This document shows positions 46,633 through 59,873 of a stretch of 64,000 nt of DNA, one piece after another. The DNA is taken from the NCBI GenBank assembly GCA_946807835.1, contig OX327694.1:6832001-6896000 (forward strand), written 5' to 3'. The notes beneath the pieces were generated by a model. It had not been told where the DNA came from. It saw nothing but the letters and a program-made list of their open reading frames with translations, and searched no databases. The stretch is from Ailanthus altissimus. Its lineage: Eukaryota; Streptophyta; Magnoliopsida; Sapindales; Simaroubaceae. The position numbers and the translations under genes were made by a program. Position 1 is the first letter of the stretch; each line of letters begins with the position of its first letter.

Positions 46633-47166
46633 ATGACTTCACCAACACTCTTAACCCCAACCTCCAAGCCCACGCCTCTCCCCGCCGTCAAGCCCAAATC
46701 CCCCACCGCCGTCGCTGCCACATCATCGCCACAACAACCGCCACCACAACAAAAACATAAAAAAACCATAAGGCGTCACTTCTTAACTCTATCTGCTGGC
46801 ATAGTCTCTCCTTTGTTTTTAACACCTTTGTCCCCAGCATTTGCTTCTTCTGATGAAGAGTACGTGAAAGACGCTGAAGCTGTGATCAGCAAAGTTAGAA
46901 CAACCATCACTATGGACAAGAACGACCCAAATGTGGCAACCGCGGTTGCTGAGTTAAGAGATACGTCCAATTCTTGGGTGGCTAAGTATAGAAGAGAGAA
47001 AGCTTTGCTTGGAAGAGCTTCTTTCCGGGATATCTACTCTGCACTGAATGCTGTTTCTGGACACTACATTAGTTTTGGACCTACTGCTCCAATTCCGGCA
47101 AAGAGAAGGGCTAGGATTCTTGAAGAGATGGACACTGCAGAGAAGGCATTGTTAAGAGGCAGGTAA
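46633..47166 (+). CDS. PSB27: Photosystem II assembly/repair protein PSB27, chloroplast thylakoid lumen (177 aa)
   Basis: Psb27 binds CP43 on the lumenal side and assists assembly and repair of photosystem II and its Mn cluster. It is a single exon. ATG 46633 was chosen because the frame upstream to 46519 has no ATG and would start with GTG. Residues 1-45 form a Pro/Ser/Thr-rich transit peptide. KKTIRRHF (RR at 47-48) is followed by a hydrophobic segment and PAFA, giving a lumenal targeting signal cleaved after A71. The mature part is about 106 residues, the usual Psb27 size. Conserved blocks: DPNVATAVAELRDTSNSWVA, KYRREKALLGRASFRDIYSA, LNAVSGHYISFGPTAPIPAK and RRARILEEMDTAEKALLRGR. The full conserved core is intact and the upstream I-box/G-box suggests light regulation. 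Confidence 0.95.
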   Translation: MTSPTLLTPTSKPTPLPAVKPKSPTAVAATSSPQQPPPQQKHKKTIRRHFLTLSAGIVSPLFLTPLSPAFASSDEEYVKDAEAVISKVRTTITMDKNDPNVATAVAELRDTSNSWVAKYRREKALLGRASFRDIYSALNAVSGHYISFGPTAPIPAKRRARILEEMDTAEKALLRGR

Positions 47167-50100
47167 AGATTATAACAGAGCAACAGAGATTTGCTAATTG
47201 AAGGGAACTTTTTTCTCTTTTCTTTTTTCGGGTTAAATGTTTCCCCTTTGAATTTTAACTATTTGAATAGTGTTTTGTGAAGTTGAGATTATATATAAAT
47301 TGAGGTTCATTTTGGTGAATGATGAGAAATTTGCATTCAAGTGGTGGGTTTTCATTTTTGCTGTTGTTGCTTGTGTAGCAGCCATACATATTAAACCTGA
47401 CCTCAGCTTTTAAATTGTAACTATATGATATCTCAATAGAAAACATTTCAATGGTGCCTAAAGCTGAAGATATATATGAATTCATTAGCATCCGTATGAA
47501 TTCCATGATTAATGCAAGATTATCAAAATTTTCCCAAGAGCACTACTATGCGAACGAACCCTATTTATAAACTATCTACCTATTACAAATTAATTGATGT
47601 ACACAACTTGTATTATTTATTAGTATTTACCTCTTCCACCAATTTCGCGTTGCTGCAGTTTTTATCGAATGGTTTGTATTAGAAGAGAGTAATTTTTTAG
47701 ACAAAAAAAAAGGGGGTAATTTGTGTTACTAAAGAGAAAGAGCTTACCACGCCATCAAACAAAAATCTTGACACATACAGTCTCATTTTCAAATAAATCA
47801 ATCATAAAAGCGATAATGATAATAAAATAAAAAAGTTAAAACATATAATATAGCGTTATTGAATAATCTAGAATACTACTGCGTATACAGTTTTATTCAT
47901 AATAAGTATCACCATGGATTGATTAAATTATTATCACATTATATGTTTAATTTAGGTATATGACTAATTTATATATGCAGTATTTTTTTTATCAAGAAAT
48001 GATTTAATAAATTATATAATTTATCATGGAGAGAATTTTTAAATAAGTGTCAAAATTTTATAATATATTATAAATTAATTAAATAATACCACATAACAAT
48101 ATTGCTTGAAAATAAAATTTTACTTCTCACAATTGAAAATCCTATTAAAATCGTCCAGGTAAATTTTTTACTTCTAACAGAGTATCACTAAGCTCACTAT
48201 TGTCAGTAGAGTGAAGAATCCCTAAGGCAGGGTGTAATGGCCCAAGCGAGGGTACAAGTCCCTTGAGTTTGGTCCAAAACTTTTCCACTGCATTGTGCAG
48301 TAATCTAAGGGAATTGGGCATCGTTAGCCCATTGAACTTCCCCTTGAAGGCGTCTAAGCCACATTTTCCATTTAACTTCAAATGACCCATCGATATCCTA
48401 TCTATAAGCGCAGAAAAATCTACACACAAAATCCAATTAGGTTCCTTCATTTTCCTTAGTAGTTTCCTACCAACGCCAAAGATTTAGAATACATCATGCT
48501 CACCTAACATGAGGAAACATTCAAGGCATCGCCTTCTACGAACACAATAGCGTCATCTAAGTTTCTGCCGTTCAATTTTTCATCAAAATTGGTAGCTCTT
48601 TGCCTTAGACAGTATGATAGAAATAGTCAATAGTATTACACATGACAGATGGTATTAAATCAACAGGCAGGCAGAGCCAGTGGTTGCTTAATCCAACTGA
48701 TAACTTTGTTGACTGGCCTTTGTTTCGCTCACTTAGTTGAGTATAGAGAAAAATCTTGGGCCTAATATTCAAAGTGAAAACGGGGCTTAAGGTTTGGACT
48801 GACCATTTGAGGTTACGTTGGTGCCTGATACAAGCAACTTGTTTATTTGTTCTCAGCTTCTTGGATCAAGACAACACTCACTTCCAGAAGCGTGATCCAA
48901 GTAAAGAAAATAACAGTTGCAAATGGGTATTATTTTGGTCGTTAAATTTGGATGCTAATGCTATGTCACGAGTATTATTAGATTATACAAAAAAACGCAT
49001 GGTCAATTGTAAGAGTAAGACCAGTCGGGTTCACGTTTTCCCTTGAATTATGGCAGATTTGTTGCAAGAGAAGTTTAAAATAAGAACTAATTCTTACGCA
49101 GATAACTCTTTACGTTGACCAGCCAGCCAACATGAGCACACTTGGGCAAATTTGAACCACTCTAATCCATTATTAATATCATCACTTTTCTTTTACACAC
49201 TCTTTTTGTTTTTATTTTGTTTTCTTAGAATTTTGGTGCAAGTCTAATCTATCAAATACTTACTATAATTCATATAAATTACTTATCACACAGGCACCTG
49301 AAGATTTTGGACCACAAGTGAATGTCCTTAGTCTTAGAACTCAGACTCTAGAGGCCCTCTATAAACCCAACCATGTAAGCATTTTAAGAAGTCAATTACA
49401 TAAGTCTTTTAAAAAGTCGATTATATAAACTTTTAGAAACAGAAGATCAGGTGTTTATTTATCACTATCCAAGGACTTACATTGCCCTTATACTTGAGGA
49501 TCCTAGAATTATAAAGATGTATCTTAGATCTAATTGAATTTTATAATTTTAGTCTTAAAAAAATTCTAAATGTTTCAAATTTAATTTTAAAAGAATTTGA
49601 CAACTTAATACAGTAAAGCCTATAAAAAAGAAGCTAAACAATAAAAAATGTGACGAATTTTGAGACCCTTTAAAAGTTTCTTTCAACTCCTTTTTAGACC
49701 AATTTTTTTAAGTAAAAAATTCTGAGACTCCATTATTAGAAGCCGTATTTATAATCGCTTCGATTCCTTATATTTTTGTTATAATTTTATTTTAATAATA
49801 TATTTAAGTGAGTTGATTACGCTTGATAAAATAGATGTAAGTTTACATTAAATTAAACTAATATAATTTTATTTATACTTGTATTTGTTTTATTTTATAA
49901 TCTTAAATGAGTGTGAGATTTTAAAAGCCTAATAAACATTAAAGAGTAATCATCTTAACCCATCTTTTTTAAAGATTTAATTACTATTTTTCTGAAATAT
50001 AAATTCAACTCATGAATTTAAAATATTCCAAATTTTATAAACAAATTTGATAGTTTATTGTTTATGCCATTTTTATAAGTTGTCTCAGTTTGTTTCATTC

Positions 50101-53100
50101 CGTTCCTGTCCTATTGCCATAATTTGTGTTATAATCTTTTCTTTTTCATCTCTTCATCTGAAAGCCAAGCAACCCCTTAATTTACGTTGAGACTGGACAT
50201 ATTTCTGATTTTCATGCAATCAGTTGACTCCAAGTCTAGAATTGGAGGGAGTTGTCAAAAGTTAATTTTACTATTTTGTCAATCTAGGAATCTTATCCAC
50301 ACTATAACCCTTTCTTGAAGCATATTCTATGTGATTTTAGGTTTCAATTGAATATAATTTGTGCCAAAGACCGACCAAAAAAAAAAAAAAATTGTTGCTT
50401 ACAATTCCTCAATCCTTATCATGAGCTTCAAGTGGGAAGCACATTAATAGTCTCAAATTAAAGAACAAGTTTGCTTTGACATGCCTCGATGATCACAAAT
50501 ATTTTCCTTTTGTGTTATTTTAAAACTAAAACTACAAGAACTTCGTTTGTGCACATTGTAAATAACTGAGAGGAAGCATTGGAGATAATTGTGGTCAGTT
50601 TTGGAACTGTAACAAACAGATTACGGTTCTATGGAAAATAAAAATGGGACCCGTTTCTTAAAGCTGTTTCGGTGTAAAAGAGGCACTGCTACTGCTATTG
50701 CTGATACCACTATTTATATTTTCATACTGAATCAACTGCCCAATAAATATTCCGACTTTGGGATTGATAAGTCAAAAAATCAAATTATGTTACCCCATGA
50801 TTAATGAGGACATTACAAGAATTAAATACAACATTGGGAAGTTTATATTTTGCATTAAAGTTCTAAGTTAGGGGATTGAGCATACCGCCTTTATTTTATT
50901 ATACATGTTTACCTTAGAAGGTCAATCACTACATGTTTTTATCTCTTACAGTTCACAAAATTGAACTTATAAGTATGAGCTCAATGAAAATACAAGAATA
51001 TAAATGTCACTAAGTTGATTCATAGTTCTCTTCCGATCATATTATCTTTGGTCCACGAGTACTATTTAAGTTGATCAATCACTGGTCGTGACTCGATCAT
51101 CCTATTCACTCATACAATTTTAGAAGAATTCAACTATCGAGAATCATAAATAAAAATTATAAATTAAAAACTAAGATAAGATACACTTTATCAAGTACAA
51201 CTCTTACAATCTTGGTATAAATCTTATAAAGTTAAGAAAAATTTAAGCCTATTTGGGTAATATTCTAATAGTAGAATTCAAAATAGAAAAGTTTTAAGGA
51301 CTTTCAATTTTATTGGAATTCGAACACTATGTACTAACTCTACTTTGTAATTTTATAAATAAAATCTAAATTGGTCAAATAAAAGTATTTCGATCTTTGA
51401 TCCTAAATTTCATTTTGATTAAAAAGCTTAAACTTACACGTATAGATTGGTGTTGTCATCTATATCTCAATTATCAAAGAGATTTATTTTTTTATGAGAT
51501 TATTGTTCTCATTTATCAACAAAGTTCACTAAAAAAGTGACTTTTTGAGTCATTCTTTATTTATTTTAGTCTTTTTACCTTAACATAAACATTAAAGTGT
51601 TTATGCCAGAAAAACTTTTGGTGCGAGCTCATTTTCTTCTTTGGTTATAAAATTTTCATCAAGCCCAGTATACATAGAGCAGATAAGTTCAGTCTAATTT
51701 TCAAATATTTCCAATCAAAGTTTCTCAACAATTAATGAATTCAACTCGTTGAATTTAAGGTGATCAAAATTTTGAGGTCAATAATATATAATATTGCATC
51801 TAAAAGTTTTTCATGTTGGAAAGCCAACTCCCACATGTTTTGCATGAATAACCAAAAAAATTTTAGAGAATGTCTTCAATCTATTCAAGAGAAAATTTAT
51901 GGATACATAGCAACTTGTTGTTAGAGTTAAAAGGTTTTAAAATTTATATTAAAATTAATAGTGGAGTTACAAATTCAATGGATATTATAAACTCTTGAAG
52001 ATACAGTTTTAAAATTCAAATTCTTGCTAATGAAAATTAATTTTAAAAGTTATAAATTTAAAAATATAAATTAAACATTAATATTAAAGTTATAGAATAT
52101 TTAAAATTTATAATCATACTGAATTAATACCTTAAACCTTACTATTAATATATTAAGGTGTCTTTTCCTACTCTAAATTCATGCATACATTCTAATATTC
52201 TAATGTCAATACTCTAAAATTTTATAAAAACTATTTTCCTATAATTTTGATATTGTAAGATTTTGCAACTTTAACAATGTAAGATTTGATAGTTTCTTTT
52301 TGTATTTGTGCTCATTAAAGAGAGTGATTGAGAAAATTTAGATTGTATCTTAAGAATTGCAATTATTCACACGAGAAGAAATTTTTTTGATTTTAAGACA
52401 ATGCTACGTATGTAACTTGGCTAGATTTTATTTTCTTATTTACAATTATATGAGTTTCTGTTAATTTATTTGTATAAATAATTTTAATGCTATGATATAA
52501 CTTTTATATACATGACCCACACTTGTCAATGCAAAATTAGTCCACAATATGCAAGTCCAAAATACTTTTCTTAAAGAAAAAGTAAATAATAAATATTTTC
52601 ATTAGATTAGTGTTTATTCATGGTAAGCAAACAAATGTGGTGCTAACCCACCACAAATAGGCTAGAATTTGAACACCATTACAATTTTAATATCTAGATT
52701 GTGTGGTAGGTGTAGGTGCCTAGGTGGTACTTTTTTTATTTTATGCCATACCACCATTTTTGCTATTAGTTACTCATCTCGCTACCTAACTCAATTTTTA
52801 ATCTTCTTAATTAGAAAATTAGATTTCTCAACATAATTTTACAAATATAAGATACATGGTTCTTCAAGAGCTGTAAATAGAAGAAGAACGAGAATATAGT
52901 TTATAGAATTAATCAATTCAACAATTTGACCAAACTGAATATTAAGATGGTAAGCTATAATTATATGATCTAACCTTAATAAAACAATGAATTCGTCTAT
53001 TTCGATTAGGTTGTAAATTAACCTAAGATCTTACTTTGAAAATTGACCTTGTCTTAATAAGGTTTGGACTTCTAGTTTCAAGGGAATAGGGAAGCTACTC

Positions 53101-53209
53101 AGCAGCACTATAATAATGTTGTCACATTAGGTACAGTCCTTTGTAGGGGGCAATTTCAGAATTTTCAATCATACTTGAACCCAATTGAGTCGGAAATTCT
53201 CTTTTTTTT
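47167..53209. other. Long gene-poor AT-rich stretch
   Basis: No gene is supported. A minus-strand frame at 48145-48450 (101 codons) is less AT-rich than its flanks and might be a decayed fragment of something, but I recognise no family and adjoining frames are closed. The 49225-49560 and 50960-51700 parts are likewise non-coding. A short A-homopolymer lies near 50377-50391. Confidence 0.45.
48145..48450 (-). pseudogene. Unrecognised 101-codon frame, possibly a decayed gene fragment
   Basis: Begins MKEPNWILCVDFSALIDR and has mixed, protein-like composition (Trp, Cys, Pro, Gly all present) in an otherwise AT-rich desert. It lacks a recognised motif, signal peptide or splice context. It could be chance or the remains of a mobile-element or cellular gene. 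Confidence 0.2.
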
Positions 53210-53540
53210 TTTTTTATGTTAAATATTATTATTTTAAATTTAATTACGTTAATATTATTATTTTAAATTTAATTTAAATTTAAATTACGTAAAATATTAT
53301 AATTTAATTAATTTTGAAATTGATTCATTTTAAATTTAATTATATTAAATATTATAACTATAAATTTAATTTCGAATTGAAATACGTTGAATATTAGAAT
53401 TTAAAATATTATTTTAATTTCAATTACGTTAAATATTATGAATTTAAATTATGTTAAATATTATAAATTTAAATTACGTTAAATATTATTATCTAAAATT
53501 CAATTAACGTATTATAATAAAATTTGATATTTTAATTTAA
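53210..53540. repeat. Degenerate AT-rich minisatellite (AAATTACGTTAAATATTAT core)
   Basis: The core AATTACGTTAAATATTAT recurs in variant form about ten times at 25-50 bp spacing. The regular ACGT-containing core sets it apart from simple AT noise. Confidence 0.7.
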
Positions 53541-53598
53541 TTAAAATAAAGTTATGTATTAAGCTAAACTCTAACTCTAAGAGTAAGAGTATGTTTAT

Positions 53599-53686
53599 CC
53601 CTTTAACTTTTTCTTTGGTAATGTGCTATGAATTTAAATTCACCTTTAACTTTTTCTTTGGTAATGTGCTATGAATTTAAATTCAC
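53599..53686. repeat. Perfect 44-bp tandem duplication
   Basis: The block CCTTTAACTTTTTCTTTGGT continuing to ATTTAAATTCA is present at 53599-53642 and again at 53643-53686 with no visible mismatch, so the duplication is recent. Confidence 0.92.
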
Positions 53687-56500
53687 AAAATTTATTATAA
53701 TTACTGTAGAGTGAGAGTATTGATTGAGAATTAAAAATAAAAATAAAAATAAATTTATCACTTTATATTGCTTTAAAGTACAAATAAATAAATTTATAAT
53801 TATTTATTGAATGCTTTTAATGCTGTGCTATTAAAATTATTGACAATAATAAAATTTTGATTTATTATTAATATTATTATATTTAAAACTTTGTAATTTA
53901 TTGTTTTATAAAAAAGCGTTAAAAAATAATAAAATAATGAGAAAGATAAATCTTTTAATAAAAAACAATATTTTTCGATAATTCTAAAAAATTATAGAAT
54001 AAATTTTTTTTTTAAAATCAAATTTCAGAAGTCTAAATATCTCCTTACATGTGTGAGAAAAGAGGACCGACATGTTTTGGTACCTAATTTTCAAAGAATT
54101 CGGCACAACTTTATTGCAGAACCAGGTAATTTTAAGACGTGGGACAGACTTTTCCTTTATTTATTTATTTATTTAAATTTTTTTATGGTTTCAATAATAA
54201 TATATTGTCAGTTATCCACTATAGGATAGATAAATAATTAATACAGAGATTGTTTGAAAATAAATTCAAAACACAGACTTCGCTCCCTTGACCTCTCTCT
54301 CATTTTCTTAATATACATGTCACTTTCTTAATCCCTTCACCATAAAAATATTTCCTGACTCACTGGTATTTATTTGCTTTTGTAAATATTATCCATGTTA
54401 TGATGACAATGTCGTCTAATTTAATAATGATTTCAAATATACTAATATTATGAAATTACACCCTTTTTCAAATTCTTGCCATGCAATTCAATCTACAACA
54501 TTGCCCACCAAAATAATTACTTTGTTATGATTATACAATTTTATATTACAGCTTTCACAATATCGGTCACGTGTCATTAATATTCTTTTTTTTTCTTAAT
54601 TATATATTTTTGTAGGGGAGAAAAATAAAATTTAAGATGCATTACAAAACTTATTAACAATGGTACTATTTTAGATCAGTACATAGCATTAATATTCTTT
54701 AAAGGTTGGAATAAATATGCATTTTTTAATTTTTATTTTAAAAAAAATTATATTATCCTGACTCCAGGTAGAGATAGAAATAATGACATAATGGGTCTCA
54801 AAGTTTTTATATTTTATCAAATAAAAACATAGGTTGTTAATTTATATATAATAGACCCATAGGCCATAACTCTGTTGAGAAGTTCAATTATATAATTACA
54901 TATTATAAAATTTTAATATATGTTTAATTTTTTTTATATAAAATTTTAATAATGAGCATCTGTTTAGTTTAATCGAAATCAAACGAAATTGAATTGAATT
55001 AAATTTTTTTGTTCGATTCAAATCAATTTTAGCATTTCGTTTAAATTTGTTTTATTTTATTTAGAATCAATTAATTCTATTTTGATTTAGTTTAGTTTGA
55101 TTTTATTTAAATTAAAAAATATACTATTCAAAAATTAAATTTAATTAATTCAGTTCAGTTCAATTTTAAATAATAAAATTAATCCGTTCAAATTTATTAA
55201 AATAAATCAATTTTAATTTTAATTCGATTTAAACTTAAACTAATTCTACCATATAAAATAAGGCATAACGCACTAAATCATTTTATAATCCCGACCGATA
55301 TATAAGTATAAACCCAGAAAAAGCAAAGCAAGCGGAGAAATAGTCAAAAGTGGAAGGGGCCCATAGAAACATGTGGCATGCCGTGCTCGATATCCACTTG
55401 TTGCTTTCGTTCCTTGGTTACGCAATTAAAAAAGAACGAACCTTACGGACGTTTGTTTTACTTTTACGTCGTCGTATTTATTTTTGTATTTTTGTAATAG
55501 AAACGGCAAGCCACCTTACTGTTATGTTCACGCGGTTTGCCAAATTACTAGCTAAGCTTTTCCACTTTTCCTATCATTTCAAGTTACAAACAAATTTCTA
55601 GTAAAATATCTCATTGTTAAAATAATGAGAACTTTTGTTTTTTTTTTCAAAAAAGAAAAATGTACAAGTTGTTATAAGTTATATTATGAAATATCTCATT
55701 TTTGCAATACCCAATAACATATTTATATATATATATATATATTTAAAAATGAGACTACTAAAATAGATTTATTCTGACTTTATTTTAAATTAAGATTAAT
55801 TAAAATAGGGGTAAACAAAATCTAATTTCAGTTTGATTTTATATAAATAAAATTGATTGATTTAAACATAAGAAATTGAACAGAATTAAATTAGTTTAAT
55901 TTTAAATTTTTTTAAGAAAATTTTAATCTATATTAAATTTAATTTTTTAATTTGAAAAAACTAAAATCAAATTAAAATCAAATAAATCAGTCTTAAATAT
56001 ATAGAATTGACTAAGAACTAAACTCTAAATCGAACAATGCCAACCTCCTAAATTAAAGATATTTTTAAATATTTTTTTAAACATAAAAAATATGAATTAT
56101 GTATAATTTTTAATGAATACTTATTTCAATAATGTAACATTTTAATTCTTACAACATACATATAAGCACGTGCGTATATATAGCAAAGCATTTAGTTTTT
56201 GGCTATAGTTATGTTAGACAACAATAGTTGCAATGCCAACAATACCTAATGTTAGCTACAAATAAAAGCAACCATTTGGGTAGATTAGCTGATAATAAAA
56301 CAATGAATAGTTTAGGTTGTAAGAATTCATTAACATTAAATTGCATTAAATGAAACAAATTAATTCACAAATAACTTAACAAAATTCAAGTTCCATTAAT
56401 TATTAAATTAACATTTAAAAGAAGTTTAATAATCATGCGGAAATTCGATATTTCTAAACTGGGCTGGTCCTAATCAATTTGCCTTGCAAGCCATGGACCC
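53687..56500. other. AT-rich intergenic stretch with degenerate dispersed repeats
   Basis: Blocks at about 54955-55260 and 55800-56045 are rich in AATCGAAATCAAACGAAATT-like and TTTGATTTRRTTTR-like text, resembling decayed MITE-type repeats. A (TA)n tract lies at about 55721-55742. A CACGTG sits at 56167-56172. The frame at 55350-55601 has no family motif and is not called. Confidence 0.4.
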
Positions 56501-57596
56501 AGTCCCAGTGAATCCTTTTCTAAATAATCAGAAAATACAAATCAAAGATTAAGACTGACTCTGAGACTGAGTAAGAGAAAATAAATTGATAAATCTTTGA
56601 TTGTAAATCCAAATGCTTTCAAAATTTCTACTCCATTAGTTCTTTCTAGAATCCTAAACAGAAAAAAAAAGGCTCTGTTCTGTCCCAATTGGATAATTCT
56701 GATATTTCTTCATCTCTCTTTTTAACCCTTTTAGTAGCTCTTCACTCCTTGTTCCGTGTCTGCTATGCTTTTCCTTTTCCGGGAAAGTTGATTTCTTTAC
56801 ATTTTCTGTTAGAAAATCGTCTTGTTTTCTAACGCTACCAACTGGGTTACACACAACCATTCCAGTCTTTTATTACCCAGAAAACATGAGTTTCTGTTGA
56901 AGGATCATAACATTTTCTCTCGTTTTCTCCTACTTTCTTTCTCTCTGTCTTTTTCTTTTCTTACAAATTCCGCTTGAAGAATTAATCCATCTTCGTGTTT
57001 TCCTACGTGGGCTGTTCTTGGTTTAACGTGAAGAATTAATTTTGAATAGAGTGTTTTTTTTCCCTGTTAACTCTTTTTACGAATGAAGTAGTCTTCTGTT
57101 CCTTCGATATTGATCAAAGCAGAGTATCGCTGGAGTTTTCTTCAAGTTTAAAGCAAAAAAAAAAACTTATTTACTCATCGCTTCAGTTTATTTTTTTTTT
57201 CGCTTTCACATTGAATTTGTAATAGTCTTTAAAATTTGGATTTCAACTAACAACATTTGCCAACGGAATAGTTTCTCTGTTTGAAGTTTGAACACAGAGA
57301 TTGGATTTAATTTTCTTGTTTCTGTTATGTTCTTTTTTAGTTTGTTTTGAAAGAGTCCGTAAATTTAGCTGTCCAAACATCAAAAATAGAATATCTTTAT
57401 AGACTAAATTTGCTTCTTTCAATCTAAATCAAAATCCCGACATTCTCTCTCTCCCTTTCTCTTTCTGCCCCTTCTCTGTTTGTGGCTCTGTTATTTTTTT
57501 TTCTTTCCTCTCCTCTGCGATCAAAGCTTGGGGAGAGAAAAATTGAGTTTCTCTGTATCCCTCTCTCTCTCTCATTTGATTTTCTCTGTTGTAATA
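56501..57596 (+). promoter_or_regulatory. Promoter and long CT-rich leader region of the DUF789 gene
   Basis: The + strand becomes T/C-rich from about 56640 on, with CTCTCTCT runs near 57440-57460 and 57559-57574. This is typical of plant 5' UTRs. A leader intron is possible but not resolved. The in-frame upstream extension from 57480 is low complexity and probably untranslated. Confidence 0.45.
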
Positions 57597-59873
57597 ATGT
57601 TTCTTGGCAAAGGGTCAACGCTATCAAATCTTGACTGCTTCCTCCATTGCACAACCCCGATAGTTCCTTCTCAATTCCTCCCCAAGGTTTGCCATTTTGA
57701 TCAAACTTTGCTTTCTCTTGAGTATGTTGATTTGTTTTTGTTGATTCATTGTTGGGTATTTACTGCAGAGTGAGATGAGGAATCTTAACACTTTGTGGCA
57801 TCCATGGGAGAGGGAAAAGATCGAGTATTTTACATTGGCTGATCTTTGGAATTCTTATGACGAATGGAGTGCTTATGGGGCTGGAGTTCCTATTGTTTTG
57901 GGCAACGGCGAAACGTTAGTTCAGTATTATGTGCCTTATCTCTCTGCAATTCAAATATACACAAGCAATTCTTGCGTAAATGGTTTAAGGTAATCTATTT
58001 TATCTTTTACACTTGCATTTTTCTTTTGATTTTGCATGTAATTGTGCATTGTTGAATTCATGAAGAACAGACAGTTTATTCGTTGCATTTATCAGATGTG
58101 TTTTATTAGTGCTAATAATCTTTAATAAGTTGTATAATTCAAGTTGTGGATTAATTGAGGCTGATCTATTTGGTGAATAATGAACCTTTAATTTTGGGTT
58201 AAAGTTGCTGAAATTATCAAATGGCATAATTTTGAGTTCTTTTTCTTGAAATGTTGGTATACTGGAGAGAGTGATAATGGAATTTATTTTTATTTTTTAG
58301 GGAAGAGACAGATGATGGCGAGACAAGGGATTCGTTTAGTGATTCGTGTAGTGATGAGAGCGAGATGGACAAGTTGTGGAGATGGGACGGATGCTCATCT
58401 GAGGAAGGAGGGTTTGAGCAAGACAATCTCTTGCATCTGAATAACAGACTGGGTTACCTTTATTTTCAGCACTTCGAGAGATCAACTCCTTATGGAAGAG
58501 TTCCTCTAATGGATAAGGTACTATCCTTTTAGTGCATAGTTTCGTACTTCTTTTGTGCAATCTTAGCTTAGCTTTACAGTGTTGTTTACTTTCATCAGTA
58601 TATATATTTTTCTTTGTGCCTTTTGTTTTTCTCAATAGAAGATTTGATCAAACAAGGAACTAATTGAAGTGAGAAAATATCTGTGGATTGGTTAGAATAA
58701 CTTTTTCACGATAAGCATCTGATAAAGATGAAATAAATCTTTTGACTTTTGAACTTGAAACTACACTCTGGGTACTTTTCTTAATATTAGTTAGAATTAT
58801 CTTTTTCTTTTTTTAAGTTTATGTTTGTCTTTACCAAGCATTTGTTCTTGCCTTTGATTTGATGTTTTCTATCTTTGACTGTTGTTTCAAAGAAGAATAT
58901 TAGGCACCATGCAGAGTATGGAATTTCAACTGACCAATTATGCTATAAATTCCTTATGCCCCTTTACATTGGGAAAGTATGTGGATTCCAAAGATGCCTT
59001 ATATTGGTTCGCTACTTTCAGATTAATGGACTAGCTCGAAGATACCCTGGGTTGATGTCATTGAGGAGTGTTGATCTTTCACCAGCTAGTTGGATGGCAG
59101 TTGCGTGGTATCTCTCTTTCTCCATCTCTATTTGTAAATAAGTGATTAATAACCAAGAAAGATAAAGACGAGAGATAAAGGCATGGTTTCAACAATTAAC
59201 ATGATGTCAAAGATTTTTGTTTTGCCATTAAACTCCATTGCAGATGGTCCAACAAGACCAACACATTGGACAAAGAAACACCATAGCTTGGCTTTTAGAA
59301 TTTCTGTGGAGTTTCTACCATTTATAGATTAATATGAAACAATGACATATTTTGCACATGAACATGTCCACACTGATACAAGATTTCATGTTAGTGTTTT
59401 GTTTGATTGGAATCATATGCAGGTACCCAATATATCATATTCCCATGGGAAGGACCATAAAGGATTTGTCCACTTGCTTCCTCACTTACCACACACTATC
59501 ATCTTCTTTTCAAGGTATTCTCTCCGTCCATTTTTTTTTCATTTAACTTTTTTGTTTAATATATATTCCCTTTCATTCTCAACATATCTGCTAACAAAAC
59601 TTTTGTTTGTGGGTGTTTAATCTCTGTATAGATATGGACCCTGATGATGACATTGAGTGTGCTGAAAGCAAGAGAAAGGTAGGGGAAGGGGTCTCTCTTC
59701 CTCCATTTGGTTTGGCCACTTACAAGATGCAAGGGAATGTGTGGGTCTCGGGCAATTGTGGTCGGGACCAAGAAAGGCTAGTGTCGCTTTTGAGCGTAGC
59801 AGATTCGTGGCTAAAGCAGCTGAGGGTCCAGCACCATGACTTCAACTACTTCATGGGGATTAGGCGTGGCTAA
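57597..59873 (+). CDS. DUF789 family protein (315 aa, six coding exons)
   Basis: Plant-specific DUF789 protein of unknown biochemical role. Exons by splice consensus and phase: 57597-57686, 57769-57989, 58301-58517, 59022-59107, 59423-59514, 59632-59873, total 948 bp. The N-terminal block SNLDCFLHCTTPIVPSQFLP is followed by FTLADLWNSYDEWSAYGAGV and VQYYVPYLSAIQIYTS, the typical family core. An acidic Ser/Asp/Glu-rich linker occupies exon 3, then RLGYLYFQHFERSTPYGRVP. The later core reads LARRYPGLMSLRSVDLSPAS, WMAVAWYPIYHIPMGRTIKD and LSTCFLTYHTLSSSFQ. The C-terminus reads LPPFGLATYKMQGNVW and ends with an HHDFNYF motif. The start was placed at MFLGKG, just before the first conserved block. 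The length fits the family and no damage is seen. Confidence 0.92.

Noticed and set aside
46575..46970. Minus-strand frames opposite PSB27
   Set aside because: Antisense to a conserved gene, with no motif.
55350..55601. 83-codon frame on the + strand
   Set aside because: No recognisable domain or splice partners; chance frame in mixed-composition DNA.
57480..57596. Upstream in-frame extension of the DUF789 protein
   Set aside because: Low-complexity Phe/Ser/Leu from a CT-rich leader; family similarity starts after MFLGKG.
56654..57654. Minus-strand frames in the DUF789 leader region
   Set aside because: They read the reverse of a CT-rich 5' UTR; charged low complexity (ERERE-like).
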